DNA of 61,631 bases from Mycobacterium sp. shizuoka-1 (GCF_002723835.1 NZ_BEWG01000029.1:7691-69321); one strand, 5' to 3'; shown: positions 8,406 through 17,987, counted from the first letter of the stretch. Notes: a model not told the origin generated them from the sequence alone. Made by a program: numbers and translations.

Positions 8406-9146
8406 ATGGACAAGCCTGCGGCCACCCCTTCTGCGGGTTATCGAGCGTTGGTGGTCGACGACGAGGTACCGCTGGCCGAAGTCGTGGCGAGCTACCTCCG
8501 ACGCGAGCAGTTTGACGTCAGCCTCGCCCACAGCGGAGCGGACGCCTTGGCGCAGGCCCGTGAGATCGACCCGGACGTGGTCATCTTGGACCTCGCGTTG
8601 CCGGGCATCGACGGCGTGGAGGTATGCCGCCAACTTCGCACGTTCTCCGATGCCTACGTGGTGATGCTGACCGCACGCGATACCGAAATGGACACCATCG
8701 TGGGCCTGTCGGTCGGTGCCGACGACTATGTCACCAAACCTTTCAGTCCCCGCGAACTGGTCGCGCGGATCCGCGCCATGTTGCGCCGGCCTCGCACCGT
8801 CGCAACGCCGACCAGTGCTGCGACCGCGGCCGACGAACCCCCGCCGCGGGCCTTCGGGCCGTTGTCCATCGACGTTGCGGGCCGACAGGTATTCATCGAC
8901 GACGAACCAGTTCTGCTCACCCGCACCGAGTTCGACATCTTGGCCGCGTTATCGTCGCGACCGGCCGTGGTCTTCAGCCGCCGCCAACTCCTCGAGGCCG
9001 TCTGGGGAGACTCCTGGGGCGGAAACAAACATCTAGTCGACGTCCACATCGGACATCTGCGCCGCAAATTGTCGGATGACCCCGCCGGTCCCCGCTACGT
9101 GATCACCGTCCGCGGAGTCGGATACCGAATGGGAAGCGGCCAATGA
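8406..9146 (+). CDS. OmpR-family response regulator
   Basis: Encodes 246 residues. The receiver domain (about residues 12-128) has the acidic pair Asp18/Asp19, the phosphoacceptor Asp62 in ILDLALPG, Thr89 and Lys111 in VTKPFSPREL. The C-terminal part is a winged-helix DNA-binding domain of the OmpR/PhoB type (LLTRTEFDILAAL ... VWGDSWGG ... VRGVGYRMG). The stop overlaps the start of the histidine kinase. Given the neighbours (multicopper oxidase, DUF305, metal ATPases), this is probably a metal or envelope-stress sensor system related to CusR/CopR. The target motif proposed here is the 11-bp-spaced AAGATT repeat. Confidence 0.93.
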   Translation: MDKPAATPSAGYRALVVDDEVPLAEVVASYLRREQFDVSLAHSGADALAQAREIDPDVVILDLALPGIDGVEVCRQLRTFSDAYVVMLTARDTEMDTIVGLSVGADDYVTKPFSPRELVARIRAMLRRPRTVATPTSAATAADEPPPRAFGPLSIDVAGRQVFIDDEPVLLTRTEFDILAALSSRPAVVFSRRQLLEAVWGDSWGGNKHLVDVHIGHLRRKLSDDPAGPRYVITVRGVGYRMGSGQ

Positions 9147-10288
9147 GGACAGACACGAGCATTCAACCCAGGTCGCGGCGCAGTCCTGGAGTCGGGGCGC
9201 GACTCCTGCTGGCGCAAGCCTTGGTGCTCCTCGCCGGCGGCGCAACCACCGGGGTCGTCGCCGTCATCGTCGGTCCACCGCTGTTCCGAGAACACCTGAA
9301 CCGCGCCGGACTTCCTCACTCATCCAATGAACAGTTCCACGCCGAGGAGGCCTACCGGTACGCCACCGCAATCTCCATCGCGGTGGCGATCGGCGTAGCC
9401 GCATTGACCGCCCTGTTTGTGACCTGGTACTTCAGCCGTCGCCTGCAGCACTCCATCGCCGAGGTCGCATCGGCCGCCACTGCAGTCGCCGACGGCCGCT
9501 ATGACATCCGTGTGTCGCCGCTGCGCTTGGGGGAGGATTTCGCGAACCTGTCCCGCGCGTTCAATCGGATGTCCGAACGGCTCGAATCGGTCGAGACCAC
9601 CCGGCGCCAACTCTTCGGTGACCTCGCCCACGAGATTAGGACACCCGTCTCGGTACTCAAGGCCTACATCGAGGCCGTCGAGGACGGAGTGAAAACCCTT
9701 GACCCCGAGACGGTTGCCGTGCTCAACGATCAAGCCAGCCGGCTGGTGCGCTTCTCCGATGACTTCGCCGCGCTCGCTCAAGCCGAGGAAGGTCCCGGCG
9801 CGGTCACACCGCAGTGGATCGACCCCCAGGCCGCGATCGTCACCACCGTGTCTGCCGCAGCCGACCGATACGCCCAGAAGGATGTCGCGCTGACCTTCGA
9901 TGCCGCGAACCCGCTGCCCGAGGTGTGGGTAGACCCTCTGCGCCTCGCACAGGTGATCGGGAACCTTCTCGACAACGCTCTGCGCCACACCCCCGCGCGA
10001 GGCCGCGTCGAGGTCGACGCGGCGGCAAAGCCCGGCGAAGTGATCATCACCGTGCGCGACAATGGTGATGGCATCGCTGCCGAGCACCTCCCGCACGTGT
10101 TCGAACGCTTCTACCGCGCCGATGTGGCCCGCGATCGAAGCCACGGCGGCGCGGGGATCGGGTTGGCCATCGCCAAAGCACTCACCGAAGCCCACAGCGG
10201 CCGCATCACTGCGGCCAGCCGCGGACCAGGCCTGGGCAGCACCTTCACCATCGAGCTACCCGCACGCACGGACCGCCATGACCACTAA
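9143..10288 (+). CDS. Sensor histidine kinase
   Basis: Encodes 381 residues. There are two membrane helices (about 21-44 and 78-96) flanking a very short external loop of about 33 residues, then a HAMP region, the H-box FGDLAHEIRTP with His163, the N-box NLLDNALRHTP, and the G-boxes DNGDGI and GGAGIGLAI. Its ATG overlaps the response-regulator stop (ATGA). The small external loop contains three His (residues 51, 59 and 66) and no Cys, so the signal may be metal binding or a membrane event; the ligand is not established. The pair should phosphorylate Asp62 of the regulator. Confidence 0.93.
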   Translation: MRTDTSIQPRSRRSPGVGARLLLAQALVLLAGGATTGVVAVIVGPPLFREHLNRAGLPHSSNEQFHAEEAYRYATAISIAVAIGVAALTALFVTWYFSRRLQHSIAEVASAATAVADGRYDIRVSPLRLGEDFANLSRAFNRMSERLESVETTRRQLFGDLAHEIRTPVSVLKAYIEAVEDGVKTLDPETVAVLNDQASRLVRFSDDFAALAQAEEGPGAVTPQWIDPQAAIVTTVSAAADRYAQKDVALTFDAANPLPEVWVDPLRLAQVIGNLLDNALRHTPARGRVEVDAAAKPGEVIITVRDNGDGIAAEHLPHVFERFYRADVARDRSHGGAGIGLAIAKALTEAHSGRITAASRGPGLGSTFTIELPARTDRHDH

Positions 10289-10349
10289 TCGAACTCGACA
10301 ACGCTGTCATGAAACATGACTCGCGCGACACGCAGCCATGCCCTGACTT

Positions 10350-11063
10350 CTACAACGAGGCCAGGATCTTGTTCATGGTGTCGATCTCCTGCTGCTGGCT
10401 GGTGACGATCGAGCGTGCCAACGCGACCGTATCGGGGAACTGGCCGTCCTTGATCTCATTCTGCGCCATAGTAATTGCACCCTCGTGATGCTTGACCATC
10501 TGCGTCAGGTACAACTTGGAGGCTTCCACCCCCTGGGCGTTTTGCAATGCGGCCATGTCCTCCTCGGACATCATGCCCTCCATCCCCGGCATATCACCCA
10601 TACCGGGCATGCCCGGCATTCCAGGCATCATCGATTGAGTCGGCGTACCGGATTCGCTGGGCGCGGCACTGGCGCTGGGCATCCCACTGTGACCGGGCAT
10701 GCCGTCCATCCCGGGCATCATCGGCATCGTGGACATGCCCCACTGCGTGAGCCAGGCCTGCATCTGTTCGATCTCGGGCCCCTGAGCAGCTTTGATCTGC
10801 TTGGCCAGGTCCACCACTCGCGGGTCGATTCCCTGCTTACCCAGCAGCATGTCGCTCATCTCGATGGCCTGTTGGTGATGCGGGATCATGTGCTGGGTGA
10901 ACATGGCATCAGCCTGATTGTGGGCTTCGGTGGCCGATGTCGACGAGGGCGCCGACACCGACGACGACGAATCTCCCTGCGTAGTGCTGGTATCACTACA
11001 TGCACCAACGGTGACCAGCGCCGCCAAGGTGGCCGCACCGACGGCCAGCGTCTTCCTCTTCAT
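10350..11063 (-). CDS. DUF305 lipoprotein, Met-rich
   Basis: Encodes 237 residues. A signal peptide with a lipobox ending at Cys22 (TVGAC) marks a secreted lipoprotein. Two DUF305 (ferritin-like helical) repeats carry the HMIPHHQQAIEMSDM and MVKHHEGAITMAQNE motifs, separated by an unusual long Met/Gly/Pro-rich linker with repeated MPGM units. DUF305 proteins are common in copper and other metal clusters and are believed to bind metal through these His and Met residues. GGAAGGGA precedes the ATG. It is divergent from the DUF302 gene, and the shared region holds a candidate response-regulator box. Confidence 0.88.
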   Translation of the reverse strand: MKRKTLAVGAATLAALVTVGACSDTSTTQGDSSSSVSAPSSTSATEAHNQADAMFTQHMIPHHQQAIEMSDMLLGKQGIDPRVVDLAKQIKAAQGPEIEQMQAWLTQWGMSTMPMMPGMDGMPGHSGMPSASAAPSESGTPTQSMMPGMPGMPGMGDMPGMEGMMSEEDMAALQNAQGVEASKLYLTQMVKHHEGAITMAQNEIKDGQFPDTVALARSIVTSQQQEIDTMNKILASL

Positions 11064-11187
11064 CACAACAAGTCCCTTCCTGGGTCTCACGGTCGATGCG
11101 GCTGCAGCGCGCCCAGTTGACGCGCGGGTATCCCGACCTGTCTTCGAGCATTCGCGGCGCCGGTATGGCCCGACTAGTCGTTCTATG

Positions 11188-11204
11188 AAGATTCGATAAA
11201 GAAC
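11188..11204. promoter_or_regulatory. Candidate response-regulator box 2 (AAGATT-N5-AAGAAC)
   Basis: AAGATT (11188-11193), five bases, AAGAAC (11199-11204), the same 11-bp spacing as box 1. It lies between the divergent DUF305 and DUF302 genes, 125 bases upstream of the DUF305 start and 79 bases upstream of the DUF302 start. Confidence 0.55.
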
Positions 11205-11282
11205 GGCAACCGCCCTTGGCGTCGGGAGGTCCGCGGCGCAGCCTTGGCTGTGTTCGCCCCACAGGACCATTGAGAGGACCGC

Positions 11283-11696
11283 ATGACCATCGCACTGTCG
11301 ACAGCGCTGCACACGTCGTTCGCCGACGCCGTTGCGCGCACCCGAGCCGCCCTGACAGAGCAGGGTTTTGGCGTCCTGACCGAGATCGATATGAAGGCGA
11401 CTCTCAAGGCGAAGCTGGGCGAGGACGTGGAGGAGTACCTCATTCTGGGTGCCTGCAACCCACCATTGGCTCACCGGGCAGTGAATGTGGACCGTCAAAT
11501 CGGCCTGCTGCTGCCCTGCAACGTCGTTGTCCGAGCCGACCGTGCAGACGACACCTCCGTCATCGTCGAGGCGATGAACCCGCAGATACTGGTCGAGGTG
11601 ACCGGAGAGCCGGCTTTGCGTGACGTCGCCGACGAAGTGACGCGAAAGATGCAGGCCGCCATCGACTCACTTCAGACTGCGGCCGCACCCGCCTAG
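11283..11696 (+). CDS. DUF302 domain protein
   Basis: Encodes 137 residues (MTIALSTALHTSFADAVART) that match the DUF302 fold over nearly the whole length, including the segment YLILGACNPPLAHRAV with its conserved Cys and the LLLPCNVVV strand. DUF302 proteins are small cytoplasmic or periplasmic proteins of unknown function that often sit next to copper-resistance genes and P-type ATPases. GAGAGGA precedes the ATG. It is convergent with the CPD-type ATPase, with only 36 bases between their stops. The two conserved Cys could bind metal, but this is inference. Confidence 0.85.
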   Translation: MTIALSTALHTSFADAVARTRAALTEQGFGVLTEIDMKATLKAKLGEDVEEYLILGACNPPLAHRAVNVDRQIGLLLPCNVVVRADRADDTSVIVEAMNPQILVEVTGEPALRDVADEVTRKMQAAIDSLQTAAAPA

Positions 11697-11732
11697 TCCC
11701 TCAAACACAGAACAGCGACGGCACGCGGAGCG

Positions 11733-14120
11733 TCACGACTTGGCGCCCGCCTCCGCTGACGCCGGTACGGGAAGCTTCAATCTCTTCAGCATCAACGCAT
11801 TGACGGCCACGATGAAGCTGGAACCTGACATCGAGAGGGCAGCGATCTCGGGCCGCAGCACCAAGCCGAGCGAAGGTACGAAAACCCCAGCCGCGATGGG
11901 CAATGCGATCACGTTGTAGCCGACCGCCCATCCAAGGTTCTGCCGCATCTTTCGTAGCGTGCCCCGTCCAATCCGCAGCGCGATCGCGACGTCGAGCGGG
12001 TCTGATCGCATCAACACCAGATCTGCGGTTTCGATGGCGACGTCGGTGCCTGCACCGATCGCCACGCCGAGATCAGCTTGGGCGAGCGCCGGTGCGTCGT
12101 TGACGCCGTCGCCGACCATGGCGACCTTCTTGCCCTGTCGTTGCAATTCAGCGACCTTGGCTGCCTTATCACCTGGCAGCACCTCGGCGATGACCGTGTC
12201 GATTCCCAGTTGCGCGGCGATGCGATCGGCAGTGGCCTGATTGTCGCCACTGAGCATGACCACCTCGACACCGAGGTCGTGCAGCGCGGACACCGCTTCG
12301 GCAGACGTCTCGCGCACAGCGTCCGCCAAGGCGATGACACCGACTCCCCGGCCGTCGACGCTTACCAAGACCGCCGTGCGTCCGCTGGCGGCGAGTTCGT
12401 CGCGGCGTTGCATCAACACGCCGAACTCGACGTCCTCCTCGACCATCAGCTTGCGATTGCCGACGGCAACGCGGCGCCCATCTACCGTCGCGACAGCTCC
12501 GTGACCGGGCACGTTACGGAAACCAGTCAGTGACGCCGAAGCGATCCCGTGCGCGGCCGCGTAACGCACGATCGCCCCCGCCAGCGGATGCTCGGACTCA
12601 GTTTCGACCGCAGCCACCATGGCGAGTACTTGATCCTCTGGAATGCCGTCGACGACGACGTCGGTCACTTCAGGCTCGCCCTTGGTCAACGTGCCGGTCT
12701 TGTCCATGACGACGGTATCGATGCGCGCCGACGTCTCCAGCGCGGTCGCATTCTTGAACAACACTCCCCGCTTGGCGCCCAACCCGGTGCCCACCATGAT
12801 CGCGGTCGGAGTCGCGAGTCCCAGCGCATCGGGACAGGTGATGACCACGACGGTGATGGCGAACAGCAACGCGGTCTGGACACCGGCGCCGACCGCCCAC
12901 CACACTAGGAAGGTGGCAGTGCCGCCGATCAGCGCCACCAGAACCAGCCAGAACGCTGCCCGGTCGGCGAACCGCTGCCCTGGGGCTTTGGAGTTCTGCG
13001 CTTCCTGAACCATCGCGACGATCTGAGCCAAGACCGTGTCGGAGCCGACCTTCGTAGCCAGGACCCGCAACGTGCCGGTGGTGTTGATCGAGGCGCCAAT
13101 CACCTTCGAGTCCGGCGCCTTTGACACCGGCAGGCTTTCCCCGGTGACCATCGACTCGTCGACGTCTGACGTTCCCTCGGCCACCGTGCCGTCGACGGGA
13201 ATCTTGGCACCTGGGCGGATGAGCAGGAGGTCACCCACTGCCACCTCGGCGGTGGGAGTTTCCACCGGCTCACCGTCGCGCAGCACAACTGCCACCGGGG
13301 GCGCCAGCTCGAGCAGGGTGCGAATTGCATCGTTCGCGCCACCGCGAGCTCGCATCTCGAACCAGTGGCCCAACAGGACGAACGCCGTCAGCACCGAGGC
13401 GGCCTCATAGAACACCTCACCGCCGCCGGTCAGCGTCACCCCGAGGCTGTAGAGCCAGCCTGCGCCGACCGCCACGGCAACGAGCACCATCATGTCCAAG
13501 GTGCGGGCCCGTAGCGCTCGCCAGGCACCGTCGAAGAAGATCCACGCCGAGTAGAAGACGACCGGCAGGCTCAGCAACAGGGTGAACACGTCATCGCGGA
13601 GCCCGAACGGCGCAGGCACGGTGAACCCGAACATGTCGCGGCCCATCGGCGACCACAGCATGATCGGGATCGACAACGCGAGCGCTACTAGGAATCGGTT
13701 GCGCATATCGCGGACCATGTGATCCATCGACATGCCGGCGTGTCCGCCGCCGTGACCCATCGCTTCTTGCGGAGTTCGTGCCGGCGCGGCCTCATGCGCA
13801 TGCACCTCCCCGGCTGTCGGCGACGGAGCCGACGTTGGCTGCTCGTCCAGGGTGGCCGATGGGTGGTGATGGGGCTCGGACGGATCGCAGACGTGGTCCG
13901 GCACCGACCGCCCCGCGCAGTGGAAGCCGCAGTCACGTATCCACCCGGCCAGGTCAGCGACCGAGGTCGTCGTCGGGTCGTAAACAACTGTCGCCGTTTG
14001 ATTTACCGCATTGGCTTCGACCGACGTCACGCCCGGACGTCTAAGCAGAGTGGCCTCCACCACCGCCGTCGAACTTGCCCAGTTCAATCCGTGTACGTCG
14101 AGAATCGTCGACTTCGTCAT
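11733..14120 (-). CDS. Heavy-metal P1B-type ATPase with CPD motif
   Basis: Encodes 795 residues. The N-terminal domain looks like an HMA fold but its metal loop reads GLNWASS instead of GMTCxxC, so both metal cysteines are missing. A linker rich in His and Met follows (EPHHHPS, HGGGHAGMSMDHM), as in CopB-type ATPases. The ATPase core is intact: TGES, phosphorylation site DKTGT with Asp473, HP (SEHPLAG) and GDGVND. The transmembrane metal motif reads CPD (Asp431) rather than CPC or CPH. Copper is likely from the context, but the altered ligands suggest a different oxidation state or metal. A candidate response-regulator box lies 147 bases upstream of its ATG. Confidence 0.9.
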   Translation of the reverse strand: MTKSTILDVHGLNWASSTAVVEATLLRRPGVTSVEANAVNQTATVVYDPTTTSVADLAGWIRDCGFHCAGRSVPDHVCDPSEPHHHPSATLDEQPTSAPSPTAGEVHAHEAAPARTPQEAMGHGGGHAGMSMDHMVRDMRNRFLVALALSIPIMLWSPMGRDMFGFTVPAPFGLRDDVFTLLLSLPVVFYSAWIFFDGAWRALRARTLDMMVLVAVAVGAGWLYSLGVTLTGGGEVFYEAASVLTAFVLLGHWFEMRARGGANDAIRTLLELAPPVAVVLRDGEPVETPTAEVAVGDLLLIRPGAKIPVDGTVAEGTSDVDESMVTGESLPVSKAPDSKVIGASINTTGTLRVLATKVGSDTVLAQIVAMVQEAQNSKAPGQRFADRAAFWLVLVALIGGTATFLVWWAVGAGVQTALLFAITVVVITCPDALGLATPTAIMVGTGLGAKRGVLFKNATALETSARIDTVVMDKTGTLTKGEPEVTDVVVDGIPEDQVLAMVAAVETESEHPLAGAIVRYAAAHGIASASLTGFRNVPGHGAVATVDGRRVAVGNRKLMVEEDVEFGVLMQRRDELAASGRTAVLVSVDGRGVGVIALADAVRETSAEAVSALHDLGVEVVMLSGDNQATADRIAAQLGIDTVIAEVLPGDKAAKVAELQRQGKKVAMVGDGVNDAPALAQADLGVAIGAGTDVAIETADLVLMRSDPLDVAIALRIGRGTLRKMRQNLGWAVGYNVIALPIAAGVFVPSLGLVLRPEIAALSMSGSSFIVAVNALMLKRLKLPVPASAEAGAKS

Positions 14121-14266
14121 AGCGTCTCTCGTTCAGTGTTACCGGAGCGGCTCCGATGTCCTGCGACCTGCGCTGTCCTCGCCATCCCCATCCCGCATCC
14201 GTCAGGCTAGTCATCTCAATCACTCACCCTTCCGGTGATCGATAAGCCTGCAGTGCTGGTTCGACA

Positions 14267-14283
14267 AAGATTCGATGAAGATT
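14267..14283. promoter_or_regulatory. Candidate response-regulator box 3 (AAGATT-N5-AAGATT)
   Basis: This is the most perfect copy of the repeat: AAGATT at 14267-14272 and again at 14278-14283, 11 bp apart. It lies upstream of the CPD-type P-type ATPase (start 14120, minus strand), and no other gene starts nearby. Confidence 0.6.
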
Positions 14284-14901
14284 GCGCGCAACACGCAACG
14301 AAAATTTCCTGTGGCCGAGACGAAAGCCAGCATGACGGCCCACATGGCCGCGCGGGCTAGGAGACTCAGGTGCGCTCGGCGACGTTCAGATGTGCTGCCC
14401 GCCGTGCTTCACCACTACAGCGAAACTCGCCCCCAGCCGGAGGATGTCCCAAAGTAGCCAGCATCGCCGCCGGTGCCTGCGGTGTCGCCTCTCTGTCATG
14501 AGCCCCCACGCCATCGAGACTACGCGCGCTGCCAGCCGCCGCAGCGTCGGGAAAGTTCGTAAACAACGTGTTGCGACACCGCCCGCTACGGCCACGTACC
14601 GCCGCCCAGCCTGCCCCCAGCCGACACACCAGCCACGCCCCTCCAGGTGAGGGCCAGACTCACCACGGCGTGGGCTGGTCGCCAAGCAGCGCTGCCTGCA
14701 CCGCGGCGGATCCCAGCCGTGCCGCACCGCGTCGCGTTATGGCACCGATCGTTCGCGCCGCACGCCGCGACTATCGAAGCGCCGCAACGCATAGCGGCCA
14801 CCGGGGCGCATCCGCTCCTTCTGTCGCTCTGGCGGCCGACCTTATCTGGGATGACGCCAGCCTCGGCATGTCGCTTTCGGGGTTGTCAAGACGCCCGTCC
14901 C
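14284..14901. other. Stretch without a supportable gene
   Basis: About 620 bases between the CPD-type ATPase promoter and the end of the HXXEE gene. Short open frames occur on both strands, but none shows a recognisable domain, a ribosome site or typical protein composition; they are rich in Arg and Pro, as random GC-rich frames are. It may be decayed coding sequence. One minus-strand frame (14386-14727) ends in a hydrophobic stretch, but I cannot assign it. Confidence 0.5.
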
Positions 14902-15483
14902 TCAGCCGCGAACAAGTCGCCACATGCCCCACCATGCGACGGGAGCAAGAGCGAGGACTGTCCACATTCCAGGGACGTAGGCAGTGATTCCGCTGGGGTT
15001 CAGCCAGGGAAAGACGGCGAAGTGAGCGAGTTCAGTCAGACCCATGGAGGCGAAGAATGTCCAGGCCAGGTAACGACCTAGGGGGTGGTTGCGGCGCATC
15101 AGGATGGGTGTCAGCAGCCAAGCGCCAACCGACACCGCGACGAGCAGCAGGACTGGCAGGGATGTCGCGGAGGGTTTGGAGGTTCCGGTAACCGTCGCCA
15201 GAAACGCGAAGAACTCCATCTGCTTTTCTTCGACGCGGTGAAGTAGGAAGAGGCTCAACGCAATCCAGAATGGCATTCGGACATCTGCCCAGAGCCCGCC
15301 GGCGGGGAAGAACAGCCACAGCAGGAGGCCGCCGGCAAATCCGGCGGTGAAGATCGTCATTGTCAGTAGGTCGAAGGCCCACCATCCCAGGCCCAGCGTC
15401 ACAGCGGTGATCCCCGTTGCGGCCGCGACAGCCCAGCGGGGTCGTTCCGGCAGGCGTTTGGTAAGCGGCGCCGTCGGTTTCAT
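14902..15483 (-). CDS. HXXEE-domain membrane protein
   Basis: Encodes 193 residues with about five hydrophobic helices. The segment LLHRVEEKQMEFFAF contains the His-x-x-Glu-Glu signature of the HXXEE family, and LTELAHFAVFPWL resembles the second conserved His region. HXXEE proteins are small membrane proteins of unknown activity, and the acidic/His cluster could bind a metal. Its ATG overlaps the TGA of the upstream DUF3703 gene (ATGA), so it belongs to the arsR-ATPase-DUF3703-HXXEE operon. A longer upstream frame is rejected because its composition is not protein-like. Confidence 0.75.
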   Translation of the reverse strand: MKPTAPLTKRLPERPRWAVAAATGITAVTLGLGWWAFDLLTMTIFTAGFAGGLLLWLFFPAGGLWADVRMPFWIALSLFLLHRVEEKQMEFFAFLATVTGTSKPSATSLPVLLLVAVSVGAWLLTPILMRRNHPLGRYLAWTFFASMGLTELAHFAVFPWLNPSGITAYVPGMWTVLALAPVAWWGMWRLVRG

Positions 15484-15821
15484 CTGTTGGTGAGGGCGGC
15501 GAGGTCGTCGGGAATGGGCATGGGTGTCATGAGGCCGGCCGTCACGCGGCCGGTGTTGCCGACGGGATAGCGGCCGGTCAGTGAGCCAGGGGCGGCGACC
15601 ATCAGGCGTAGGACCTGGCCGATGGCTTCGCGGCGGTCGTGCTGGCCTAGCGCCAACCTCAGCATCGCGGCGTGGCTGCAGGTGTGTAGCCACGGATCCG
15701 GTTGCGAGACAATGTGTGCGCGCTCCAGATGTCGCCACCTGGCCGCGGGGCTGGTCGCATATTTCGCAGCGGTCATCTCACCTCGATAGACCCGCCGGGC
15801 ACGCTCGCCAATTCGTGGCAT
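15480..15821 (-). CDS. DUF3703 family protein
   Basis: Encodes 113 residues. The central part (WRHLERAHIVSQPDPWLHTC ... HAAMLRLALGQHDRREAIGQ ... GRYPVGNTGR ... PMPIPDDL) matches the layout of the DUF3703 family. These small proteins are of unknown function and are often found in metal-resistance operons. AGGAG lies 7 bases before the ATG. Its stop overlaps the HXXEE start, and its start is 33 bases from the end of the P1B-4 ATPase gene. It contains one Cys and several His residues but no clear metal site. Confidence 0.82.
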   Translation of the reverse strand: MPRIGERARRVYRGEMTAAKYATSPAARWRHLERAHIVSQPDPWLHTCSHAAMLRLALGQHDRREAIGQVLRLMVAAPGSLTGRYPVGNTGRVTAGLMTPMPIPDDLAALTNR

Positions 15822-15854
15822 CGAGTCGACTCCTGTCGTGCGGAAAGTGGTGGG

Positions 15855-17987
15855 CTATCGGTGGTTGGCCCTTATGGATGCGGTCGGGTCGTCGGCCAGT
15901 GGAGGTCCGGCGGGAGCGCAGCAGTCACATCCGTGGTCGTTTGGTGCAACATCTGCCGCGACCAATGGGGAGTTGAGTTTGGTGGCTGAGGGCGGCGTCG
16001 ACCGTTGGGGACCACAGCAGGGGTCGTCGAGGGTGGGTGCCGGGCCGATGTCGATGGCATGAGTCGTTGATCGTGGCGACGACGTTGTCACGCCAGGGAG
16101 GGCGGCGATGCGCGCGGCGCGGATGGCGTTGAGGATGACCAGTACTTCGGCGGTTTCGTGGATCAGGACCACGGTGGCCAAGCCCAGGACACCGAATGCG
16201 GCTAGCGGTATCAGGACGGCGATGATGGCCAGCGAGAATGCGATGTTCTGCACCATGATTCCCCGGGCACGCCGCGAGTGGGCCAGTACCTGGGGTAGGT
16301 GGCGAAGGTCTTCACCCATCAGGGCGACGTCGGCGGTTTCGATGGCGACGTCGGTGCCCATGGCGCCCATGGCGATGCCGATGTCGGCGGTGGCCAGCGC
16401 GGGGGCGTCGTTGATGCCGTCGCCGACCATGGCGATGGGGCGGCCTTGTGCAATGGTTCGCAGTAGAGCTGCTTTGTCCTCGGGAAGCAGCTCGGAGTGC
16501 ACGTTCGTGATGCCGGCCTCGGCGGCCACTGCTTCGGCGGTGCGGGCGTTGTCACCGGTGAGCATCGCCACCGTGAGGCCCAGGCGTGTAAGCAGCCGCA
16601 CGGTGTCGGCGGCTTCGGGGCGAAGTTCATCGCGCACCGCGATGGCGGCGACCGGCTGTTCGTCTCGGGCCAGCACCACCACGGTCGCGCCGGCTGCCTG
16701 CAACCGCTCGATGTCGTCGGCGAGTGGTCCAGGCGTTACCCAGGAGGGCTTACCGAGGCGCAGCCGGTAGCCGTCGAGCTCACCATGCAGACCATGGCCG
16801 GGCACTGCGGTCACGTCGCTGGCGATCGGCGGATCACCGGCGGCAGTCAGAATCGCTTGTGCGAGTGGGTGTTCACTGCGTGTCTCCAACGCAGCTGCCC
16901 ACCTCAAGGCATCATCGTCGCTGAAGTCGTCGGTGGTGATGACGTCGATGACGCGGGGCTGGTTGCGCGTGAGGGTGCCGGTCTTGTCCAGGGCGACGAC
17001 CTTGATGCGGCCGAGTTCTTCGACTGCGGCGCCGCCCTTGATCAGGGCGCCATGGCGGCTGGCGGCCCCGATGGCCGCGACCACGGTCAGCGGGACGGCG
17101 ATCGCCAGCGCGCACGGTGAGGCAGCCACCAGCACCACCAGCGCCCGCTCCAGCCACAGCATCGGGTCACCGAACACCGCGCCAACCGCGGCGATGGCCG
17201 CGGCCAACGCCATGATCGCCGGCACCAGCGGACGGGCGATCCTGTCGGCCAGTCGTTGACCGGCGCCTTTACGTTCTTGGGCTTCTTCGACGATGTGCAC
17301 GATGCGCGCTAATGAGCTGTCGGCGGCCAGGGCGGTGACTTCCACCTCGATCGCTCCACCGCCGTTGATGGCACCGGCGAACACGTCGCTGCCGGGGCCG
17401 GCTTCGACGGGCAGCGACTCGCCCGTGATCGCCGACAGATCCAGGCTCGTCTGACCGGACCGAATGGTGCCATCAGTGGCGGCCCGTTCACCAGGCCGGA
17501 TCACCATGACGTCACCGACGACGAGTTCGCCGGGGGCCACGGTTGTTTCGGTGCCGTGCCGTAGCACCGAGGCTTTCGGCGGCACAAGAGACAACAGGGA
17601 GCGAAGCCCGCGGCGGGTGCGGCTGACGGCGTAGTGCTCCAGCCCTTCGGCGATTGAGAACAGGATGCCGAGCAGTGCTGCCTCGGCGAATTGGCCCAGA
17701 GCGACTGCGCCGATCGCGGCGATCGTCATCAACGTGCCAACCCCGATGCGACCGTGTCGCAGGTTACGGGCCGCATCCGGCACGAACGTGATGGCGCCGG
17801 CGGCTACAGCCGCCAGCTCGACGGCTTCTACGACACCCTCATAGCCGCCGAACCGCCCCACGATCCAGCCCACGCTCAACAGGACCGCCGCGAGCACCGC
17901 GAACTGCAACTCTCTTACTTGCCAAAGCTTCTCGGGACCTGCGTCGAGTTCGGCGTCGTCGCGCGGCCCGCAGCACGCATCAGACAC
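15855..17987 (-). CDS. P1B-4 type heavy-metal ATPase with Cys-rich ends
   Basis: Encodes 710 residues. The transmembrane motif is SPC (ASPCALAIAVP), the mark of P1B-4 ATPases, which export Co, Zn, Cd or Fe. It also has TGES, DKTGT, SEHPLAQ and GDGIND. There is no N-terminal HMA domain; instead the N-terminus has CCGP (Cys5-Cys6) and the C-terminus holds CCGP and CDCCAP clusters that may act as metal tails. GTG at 17987 is chosen because GGAAGGA lies upstream; an in-frame GTG at 18020 lacks a clear site. The start overlaps the end of the arsR gene by eight bases, so the pair is co-translated. The metal cannot be settled from sequence; the sensor next to it points to Cd/Zn/Co-type divalent ions. 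Confidence 0.88.
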   Translation of the reverse strand: MSDACCGPRDDAELDAGPEKLWQVRELQFAVLAAVLLSVGWIVGRFGGYEGVVEAVELAAVAAGAITFVPDAARNLRHGRIGVGTLMTIAAIGAVALGQFAEAALLGILFSIAEGLEHYAVSRTRRGLRSLLSLVPPKASVLRHGTETTVAPGELVVGDVMVIRPGERAATDGTIRSGQTSLDLSAITGESLPVEAGPGSDVFAGAINGGGAIEVEVTALAADSSLARIVHIVEEAQERKGAGQRLADRIARPLVPAIMALAAAIAAVGAVFGDPMLWLERALVVLVAASPCALAIAVPLTVVAAIGAASRHGALIKGGAAVEELGRIKVVALDKTGTLTRNQPRVIDVITTDDFSDDDALRWAAALETRSEHPLAQAILTAAGDPPIASDVTAVPGHGLHGELDGYRLRLGKPSWVTPGPLADDIERLQAAGATVVVLARDEQPVAAIAVRDELRPEAADTVRLLTRLGLTVAMLTGDNARTAEAVAAEAGITNVHSELLPEDKAALLRTIAQGRPIAMVGDGINDAPALATADIGIAMGAMGTDVAIETADVALMGEDLRHLPQVLAHSRRARGIMVQNIAFSLAIIAVLIPLAAFGVLGLATVVLIHETAEVLVILNAIRAARIAALPGVTTSSPRSTTHAIDIGPAPTLDDPCCGPQRSTPPSATKLNSPLVAADVAPNDHGCDCCAPAGPPLADDPTASIRANHR

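Noticed and set aside
14275..14457. Possible 60-residue gene
   Set aside because: There is no ribosome site and no family, and the start lies inside the response-regulator repeat.
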